DNA of 64,000 nt from Comamonadaceae bacterium. Its GTDB lineage: Bacteria; Pseudomonadota; Gammaproteobacteria; Burkholderiales; Burkholderiaceae_C. The DNA is taken from contig JAJTEW010000001.1 in NCBI GenBank assembly GCA_021299875.1, forward strand, positions 186,001 through 250,000, given 5' to 3'. Below, piece by piece: positions 59,245-64,000 of the stretch. Below the pieces are notes generated by a model. The model saw only the letters and a list, made by a program, of their open reading frames with translations, did not search any database and was not told the DNA's origin. The position numbers and the translations under genes were made by a program. How positions within the stretch are numbered: the first letter of the stretch is position 1; every line of letters starts with the position of its first letter.

Positions 59245-60135
59245 TCATGCCGCGCGAGACTCGCCCGTCATCAAAATCCAGCCCTCTTGTGTATCGCTCA
59301 CTTCCAAGTGAACCCATGGCGCGTAAGCGGCCTTGAGTTCATCGGCTTGGCGCTCCAGAATACCGGCCAAAACCAGCGATCCACCCGGCGCCACATGCGC
59401 GCACAGCAAGGGCGCCAGGACACGAAGCGGTGTGGCCAAAATATTGGCCAAAACAGTTTGGTAATGCCCTTGGGCCTTGTCCGGCAGGCCTGCGCGCAGG
59501 ACCACCTGGTTGGCAACTGCGTTCAACGCGGTGGCGGTCACAGCCGCCTCGTCAATGTCCACGGCATCGATGTCGGTGGCACCGTACTTGGCCGCACCGA
59601 TCGCCAAAATACCCGAGCCGCAGCCGTAATCCAAAACGCGTTGACCGCGCACACCCTGCTGGGCAATCCAGCGCAAACACATGCGGGTGGTGGGGTGTGT
59701 GCCCGTACCAAAAGCCAAACCAGGATCAAGCCGGATGATCTGCCGCGCCTGAGCAGGCGGCTCATGCCAGGTAGGAACGATCCAGAAATCCGATGTCACC
59801 TCTACTGGCGCAAACTGAGACTGCGTCAATCGCACCCAGTCTTGGTCCTCCAGTGCCTGAATGCCCAAAAACTGACAATTTTCAAAAAAATCTTGGGCCA
59901 TCAACAAAGCCGCCGCTTCTTTGGCAGCCGTTTCTTGAGCGAACAAAGCCACCATGCGGGAACGCTGCCAACCGTCTTTGGGAGGTGGCATGCCAGGCTC
60001 TCCAAACAAGGCCTGTTCGGCGGGCGTTTGGGCATCCGCGTCTTCCACAGAAACACTCAGAGCGTCCAGGGCATCGAGCGCATCACTCAACACATCCACC
60101 CGATCTTCGGGGCACAACAGGCTCAGTTCGTACAT
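59245..60135 (-). CDS. prmA: Ribosomal protein L11 methyltransferase PrmA
   Basis: This 296-residue SAM-dependent enzyme methylates lysines and the N-terminus of ribosomal protein L11. The substrate-recognition domain covers about residues 1-105. The catalytic domain has IRLDPGLAFGTGTHPTTRMCL, motif I VLDYGCGSGILAIGAAK and the NPPY-equivalent VLANILATPL. It starts six bases after the accC stop. Its position next to accC is typical of betaproteobacteria. Confidence 0.96.
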   Translation of the reverse strand: MYELSLLCPEDRVDVLSDALDALDALSVSVEDADAQTPAEQALFGEPGMPPPKDGWQRSRMVALFAQETAAKEAAALLMAQDFFENCQFLGIQALEDQDWVRLTQSQFAPVEVTSDFWIVPTWHEPPAQARQIIRLDPGLAFGTGTHPTTRMCLRWIAQQGVRGQRVLDYGCGSGILAIGAAKYGATDIDAVDIDEAAVTATALNAVANQVVLRAGLPDKAQGHYQTVLANILATPLRVLAPLLCAHVAPGGSLVLAGILERQADELKAAYAPWVHLEVSDTQEGWILMTGESRAA

Positions 60136-60141
60136 AAGGGC

Positions 60142-61491
60142 TCAGCGTTTACGCTGGCTCAACCAGTGTTCCAAATAGTGAATGTTGGTGCCGCCTTGCA
60201 TGAACTTGGCATCGACCATCAGTTCTCGGTGCAAAGGAATATTGGTGTGAATGCCCTCAATCACCGTTTCGTTCAAAGCGGTTTGCATCCGGGCCAAAGC
60301 TTGCTCACGCGTGTCACCGTGCACGATCAGTTTGCCAATCATCGAATCGTAGTTGGGCGGTACAAAATAGTTGTTGTAGACATGCGAGTCCACACGCACA
60401 CCCGGCCCTCCAGGCATGTGCCAAGAGGTCACACGACCGGGGGAGGGCGTGAATTTAAAGGGATCTTCGGCGTTGATTCGACATTCGATGGCATGCCCGC
60501 GGATCTCAATTTGGCGCTGGGTAAAGGGCAGCTTTTCGCCTGCAGCCACCATGATCTGCGTTTTGACAATGTCCACCCCGGTGACCCACTCGGTCACCGG
60601 ATGCTCCACCTGCACACGGGTGTTCATTTCGATGAAGTAGAACTCACCGTTCTCATAGAGAAACTCGAACGTCCCAGCCCCCCGATAATTGATTTTCTTG
60701 CAAGCCGCGACGCAACGGTCGCCGATCTTGTCGATCAACTTGCGGGCAATGCCAGGCGCTGGCGCTTCTTCAATCACTTTTTGGTGACGGCGTTGCATCG
60801 AGCAATCGCGCTCACCCAAGTACACCGCATTGCGGTGTTTGTCAGCGATGATTTGAATTTCAACGTGGCGCGGGTTCTGCAAAAACTTTTCCATGTACAC
60901 CGCAGGATTGCCAAAGGCAGCACCCGCTTCTGCTTTGGTCATTTGCACCGCATTGATCAATGCTGCCTCGGTGTGCACCACACGCATGCCTCGACCACCC
61001 CCTCCACCTGCAGCCTTGATGATGACCGGGTAACCGACCGACTTGGCAATGCGGCGAACCTGAACCGGGTCGTCGGGCAATTCACCCTCTGAACCAGGAA
61101 CGCAAGGGACACCGGCGCGGATCATGGCCTGTTTGGCCGAGACCTTGTCGCCCATGATGCGAATGGATTCAGGTGTGGGGCCAATGAATTGGAAACCGCT
61201 CTTTTCTACCCGCTCTGCAAAATCGGCGTTTTCACTCAAAAAACCATAGCCAGGGTGGATGGCCTCTGCGTCGGTCACTTCGGCTGCCGAGATGATCGCC
61301 GGCATGTTGAGGTAACTCAAAGATGAAGAAGCGGGGCCAATGCAAACTGCCTCTTCGGCCAATTTGACGTACTTGGCCTCTTTGTCGGCTTCGGAATAGA
61401 CCATCACCGCCTTGACACCCAACTCGCGGCAAGCGCGTTGGATACGCAGGGCGATCTCGCCACGGTTGGCGACCAGGATTTTCTTGAACAT
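60142..61491 (-). CDS. accC: Biotin carboxylase subunit of acetyl-CoA carboxylase
   Basis: This 449-residue ATP-grasp enzyme carboxylates the biotin of AccB using bicarbonate and ATP, the first step of fatty acid synthesis. It starts [15 protein letters not shown]. The glycine-rich ATP loop is [14 protein letters not shown], metal-site residues are in [16 protein letters not shown], and [13 protein letters not shown] is conserved. It follows accB by 15 bases on the minus strand. The length matches E. coli AccC (449). Confidence 0.98.
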   Translation of the reverse strand: MFKKILVANRGEIALRIQRACRELGVKAVMVYSEADKEAKYVKLAEEAVCIGPASSSLSYLNMPAIISAAEVTDAEAIHPGYGFLSENADFAERVEKSGFQFIGPTPESIRIMGDKVSAKQAMIRAGVPCVPGSEGELPDDPVQVRRIAKSVGYPVIIKAAGGGGGRGMRVVHTEAALINAVQMTKAEAGAAFGNPAVYMEKFLQNPRHVEIQIIADKHRNAVYLGERDCSMQRRHQKVIEEAPAPGIARKLIDKIGDRCVAACKKINYRGAGTFEFLYENGEFYFIEMNTRVQVEHPVTEWVTGVDIVKTQIMVAAGEKLPFTQRQIEIRGHAIECRINAEDPFKFTPSPGRVTSWHMPGGPGVRVDSHVYNNYFVPPNYDSMIGKLIVHGDTREQALARMQTALNETVIEGIHTNIPLHRELMVDAKFMQGGTNIHYLEHWLSQRKR

Positions 61492-61506
61492 GAAATCCTC
61501 TGGGCT

Positions 61507-61959
61507 TTATTCGACGATGAAGAGTGGTTGGCCGTATTCGACCGCTTGACCGTTTTCACACAAAATTTGAGTGACCGTGCCCGATTTGTCAGACTCAATT
61601 TCGTTCAGGATTTTCATGGCCTCAATGATGCAAAGGGTGTCGCCTTCTTTGACCACAGAGCCAATTTGGATGAAAGGTGCAGAGCCCGGGCTTGATGAAC
61701 GGTAAAAAGTACCCACCATCGGTGACTTGACGGCATGGCCTGCGGCCGCCTCGGCCACCACAGGAACCTCTGCGACGGGCGCAGAGGCAACCGCCACGGG
61801 TGCAGCCAGGACAGGCGCAGCTTGTTGGAGCACCACAGGCGCTGCGACGCCCATGCTTTTGACAATGCGTACCTTTCCCTCAGCTTCGGTGATCTCCAAC
61901 TCGGAAACATTCGAGTCAGACACCAAATCAATCAGTGTTTTGAGTTTGCGCAAATCCAT
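61507..61959 (-). CDS. accB: Biotin carboxyl carrier protein of acetyl-CoA carboxylase
   Basis: This 150-residue carrier has its biotinylated lysine at K116 in EAMKILNEI. An N-terminal helical domain ([23 protein letters not shown]) and an Ala/Pro/Val-rich flexible linker (residues about 38-75) precede the lipoyl-like domain. GGAGG six bases upstream decides the ATG at 61959. accB is the first gene of the accB-accC-prmA-DUF3426 unit; the aroQ gene often found upstream in other bacteria is not here. Confidence 0.98.
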   Translation of the reverse strand: MDLRKLKTLIDLVSDSNVSELEITEAEGKVRIVKSMGVAAPVVLQQAAPVLAAPVAVASAPVAEVPVVAEAAAGHAVKSPMVGTFYRSSSPGSAPFIQIGSVVKEGDTLCIIEAMKILNEIESDKSGTVTQILCENGQAVEYGQPLFIVE

Positions 61960-62120
61960 AAGATCCTCCAATGCCAGAAGCACATGTAATGGATCGAATT
62001 TACACTAAATTTCAATAAAGACCCGCAAAATTATCTTTTCTTCGCTGTCCAGGCACCCGTCAGAGGCGGCAAAACCAAGATTCAGTGCCCTTGATCGGTG
62101 CGCAGGCACCGCCCAAGCAT

Positions 62121-62681
62121 TCAAGCCACTGCCGCACGCCATTGGCTGAGATCCTCAACCGTGAGTTGACCCATCTTTTGTCGCCAAATGCTGCTATCTG
62201 CTTTGAAAAATACGGTAAATGGCAAACCACCCACCGCATTCCCCAAAGATTTGGCCAAACTTGTGCCTTCCAAGCCCGCCAAACCAACCGGGAAAGCCAG
62301 GGGTTGTCGCGCCATAAACCGGCGTACCGCACTGGGCTGGTCAATGGCCAAAGCCACCACTTGATGGCCATTCGGGCTGTTTTCACGCCAAAAGGTGTTG
62401 ATCATCGGCAACTCTTCAATGCAAGGGGGGCACCAAGTGGCCCAAAAATTCAAAATCAACGGCTTTCCCTTGAATTGAGCCATGCCCAAACCTTCACCTG
62501 TGGGGGTCTCAAATTGCTGCGCCCACAACGGATGGCTGGCAACTTGGGCCACCGGTTCTGGCTCAAAACGCCACAGGGCCAAACCCACGCCAGCCACCGC
62601 AGCAGCCGCACCTGCACCCCAAATCAAATGACGCCTGGAAGCGTCTGCATTGCGATTGTTCATGGATTGATTTTCTTTCAT
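62121..62681 (-). CDS. TlpA-like thioredoxin-family protein
   Basis: This membrane-anchored or exported thiol oxidoreductase has 186 residues. The N-terminus (NADASRRHLIWGAG, then an alanine/valine-rich stretch AAAAVAGVGLALW) is an uncleaved anchor or signal. The thioredoxin-fold domain has the active site WCPPC in FWATWCPPCIEELP and the cis-proline region GGLPFTVFF. It may keep periplasmic thiols reduced. The ATG at 62681 overlaps the upstream gene as ATGA; MNNRN at 62663 is an alternative. Confidence 0.9.
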   Translation of the reverse strand: MKENQSMNNRNADASRRHLIWGAGAAAAVAGVGLALWRFEPEPVAQVASHPLWAQQFETPTGEGLGMAQFKGKPLILNFWATWCPPCIEELPMINTFWRENSPNGHQVVALAIDQPSAVRRFMARQPLAFPVGLAGLEGTSLAKSLGNAVGGLPFTVFFKADSSIWRQKMGQLTVEDLSQWRAAVA

Positions 62682-63262
62682 GCCGCCAACAGGCGCTTCA
62701 ATGCAGCCCAATTCCCCCGGGGCGAGCGGCCTTGTGCATCGGGCAACAAAGCCCCGCGCAAATCATCCAGGTCGTAAATGCGCAGGTGCACACCCACATC
62801 TTCACTCAAGGCTTCACAGAAACTGTGCAGGCTCAGCACCTCCACATCGTCCCCGTGCAGGCCGCGCACAGTTTGCACCTCGTAGCGTTGGTTTTGGTTG
62901 ATCAGGGCAATTTCGGCCGATTTGGGATCGTCACAAAACAAGGCCAAGTCCACGTCGCACAGGCGGGTGGCCCAACCTTGCCAAACCGCCCCGCCCAAGT
63001 GGGGTCGAAATTCGCTCAAGCGCTCCATCCAAACCAGCGCCAATTCGCGCAAAGCCAGCAACTCGGCGGGCTGCGTGTCGGCGCAAAACAGGGCGATGTA
63101 ATCGCGCACCTCGGCCTCAAGCGCATCGTTGGTGGGCAAAGCGCTGCGGGCGGGCAGGCCCAGTTCTTTCAAGGCGCGGTGCTTGGCAGGACCAAAAGCC
63201 AGGCCTTCCTCCACCACCAAGCGAGCAGCGGTGGCGGCAATTTCAAGGGCAACATCGTTCAT
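62678..63262 (-). CDS. Conserved hypothetical protein (nucleotidyltransferase-like pattern)
   Basis: I do not firmly recognise this 194-residue protein. Residues about 85-130 read GGAVWQGWATRLCDVDLALFCDDPKSAEIALINQNQRYEV. A glycine-rich turn followed by a DVDLALF acidic strand recalls nucleotidyltransferase folds. The N-terminal part is helical. It diverges from mpl, 68 bases away, and is coupled to the TlpA-like gene by an ATGA overlap, so it may work with cell-envelope functions. The ATG at 63262 (MNDVALEIA) is preferred over a start at 63295. Confidence 0.75.
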   Translation of the reverse strand: MNDVALEIAATAARLVVEEGLAFGPAKHRALKELGLPARSALPTNDALEAEVRDYIALFCADTQPAELLALRELALVWMERLSEFRPHLGGAVWQGWATRLCDVDLALFCDDPKSAEIALINQNQRYEVQTVRGLHGDDVEVLSLHSFCEALSEDVGVHLRIYDLDDLRGALLPDAQGRSPRGNWAALKRLLAA

Positions 63263-63330
63263 GGGGGCAGATTGTGCCTGCCCAGAGCGCTGCAAATGAA
63301 CTGCACAGTGTCGCCGCCTAAAATCAGACC

Positions 63331-64000
63331 ATGCATATTCATATTCTGGGCATTTGTGGCACCTTCATGGGTGGTTTGGCGGCTCTGGCGCGAGAAGCCG
63401 GGCATCGGGTCACCGGTTGTGACGCTGGCGTTTACCCGCCGATGAGCGACCAGCTGCGCGCCCTGAACATCGAGCTGATTGAGGGTTTTGGCGCCGACCA
63501 GATGGCCCTCCAACCCGACATGTTCGTCGTTGGCAACGTGGTCAGTCGCGCACGCCTGCCTGACGACACTGCGAAGTTTCCGCTGATGGAAGCCATTTTG
63601 GACTCTGGCGCGCCTTACACCAGCGGCCCCCAGTGGCTGGCCGAACAGGTTCTGCAAGGCCGCCATGTGCTGGCAGTAGCGGGCACACATGGCAAAACCA
63701 CCACCACCTCGATGTTGGCCTGGGTGCTGGAGCAAGCCGGTTTGCAACCGGGCTTTCTGGTCGGCGGCGTGCCGCTCAACTTTGGCGTGTCGGCCCGTCT
63801 GGGTGGTGGAAAGTTTTTCGTGATCGAAGCCGACGAGTACGACACGGCCTTTTTTGACAAGCGCAGCAAGTTCGTGCATTACCGCCCGCGCACCGTTATC
63901 CTGAACAACTTGGAATTCGACCACGCCGACATTTTTGACGATCTGGCCGCCATCGAGCGCCAGTTTCACCACCTGATGCGCACCGTGCCTGGCTCGGGCC
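63331..64000 (+). CDS. mpl: UDP-N-acetylmuramate:tripeptide ligase Mpl (3' end beyond window)
   Basis: This is the first 223 codons of a Mur-family ligase that attaches the recycled tripeptide L-Ala-gamma-D-Glu-meso-Dap to UDP-MurNAc. The N-terminal Rossmann motif MHIHILGICGTFMGGLA is specific to Mpl. The ATP loop is AGTHGKTTTTSML (near residues 115-127), and EADEYDTAFFDKRSKF and LNNLEFDHADIFDD are Mpl/MurC signatures. It works in the same recycling route as AmpD, also in this window. The coding frame is open to the right edge. Confidence 0.97.
   Translation, partial: MHIHILGICGTFMGGLAALAREAGHRVTGCDAGVYPPMSDQLRALNIELIEGFGADQMALQPDMFVVGNVVSRARLPDDTAKFPLMEAILDSGAPYTSGPQWLAEQVLQGRHVLAVAGTHGKTTTTSMLAWVLEQAGLQPGFLVGGVPLNFGVSARLGGGKFFVIEADEYDTAFFDKRSKFVHYRPRTVILNNLEFDHADIFDDLAAIERQFHHLMRTVPGSG

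Noticed and set aside
59287..61092. A 601-codon open frame on the plus strand opposite accC and prmA
   Set aside because: It is an antisense shadow of two strongly conserved genes, with histidine/glycine-rich composition and no recognisable motif.

Overview
The window reads as chromosomal DNA of a betaproteobacterium of the order Burkholderiales, most likely family Comamonadaceae (Limnohabitans/Rhodoferax-like). The evidence is the GC-rich codon use, four tripartite-tricarboxylate (Bug/TctC) receptors, a lysine/alanine-rich histone H1-like protein with the TLNPQAAWPFP tail typical of this family, and the accB-accC-prmA-DUF3426 gene order. The genus is an inference. About 55 genes are supported. 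I see no phage, insertion sequence, CRISPR array or rRNA.

Region A (1-14751, minus strand) is one long accessory operon of about 15 genes, with a promoter and terminator at its upstream end (14.8-14.9 kb). In transcription order it holds an NMT1/SsuA-type ABC importer (ATPase, GTG-started binding protein, permease), an SDR, a cupin, an alpha/beta hydrolase, an IclR regulator, a thiamine-diphosphate enzyme, an L-aspartate dehydrogenase-like protein, an aldehyde dehydrogenase, a Bug receptor, an atypical SDR, a NicC/salicylate-hydroxylase-like flavin monooxygenase, a second Bug receptor and a sulfatase cut by the window edge. It looks like a catabolic island for an aromatic or N-heterocyclic compound. 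The substrate is unknown.

Region B (14.9-24.4 kb) is mostly housekeeping: ychF, a UbiH-family hydroxylase, dsbC, a DUF3429 protein, an M61 peptidase, an Smr-domain protein, a truncated haemoglobin, an FtsX-like permease and a CAU-anticodon tRNA. Region C (24.4-30.7 kb) has small accessory units: hydratase plus asparaginase, CMD-family protein plus Bug receptor plus MFS transporter, a GST, and an unrecognised protein.

Region D (30.7-47.3 kb, minus strand) is the most interesting part. A GntR/HutC regulator with a clustered palindromic operator heads a run of 13 genes, mostly joined by four-base ATGA stop/start overlaps. They are livK-H-M-G-F, a Bug receptor, LeuC/LeuD-like aconitase-family subunits, HyuB and HyuA, an isochorismatase-fold protein lacking the nucleophilic cysteine, an FAD oxidoreductase and a PEP-mutase/isocitrate-lyase-family lyase. 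I infer import of an organic acid, amide or cyclic imide/lactam, ATP-dependent ring opening, hydration of a maleate-like acid, and C-C cleavage to pyruvate plus a second acid. An acyl-CoA ligase lies just upstream.

Region E (47.3-64 kb) is core genome: a DUF2889 protein, miaB, a gamma-glutamylcyclotransferase-like protein, ffh, a CcsA-like protein, a small zinc-ribbon-like membrane protein, ampD, nrdA-nrdB behind tandem NrdR boxes, the histone H1-like gene, DUF3426-prmA-accC-accB, a TlpA-like thioredoxin, a hypothetical gene, and the start of mpl cut by the right edge.
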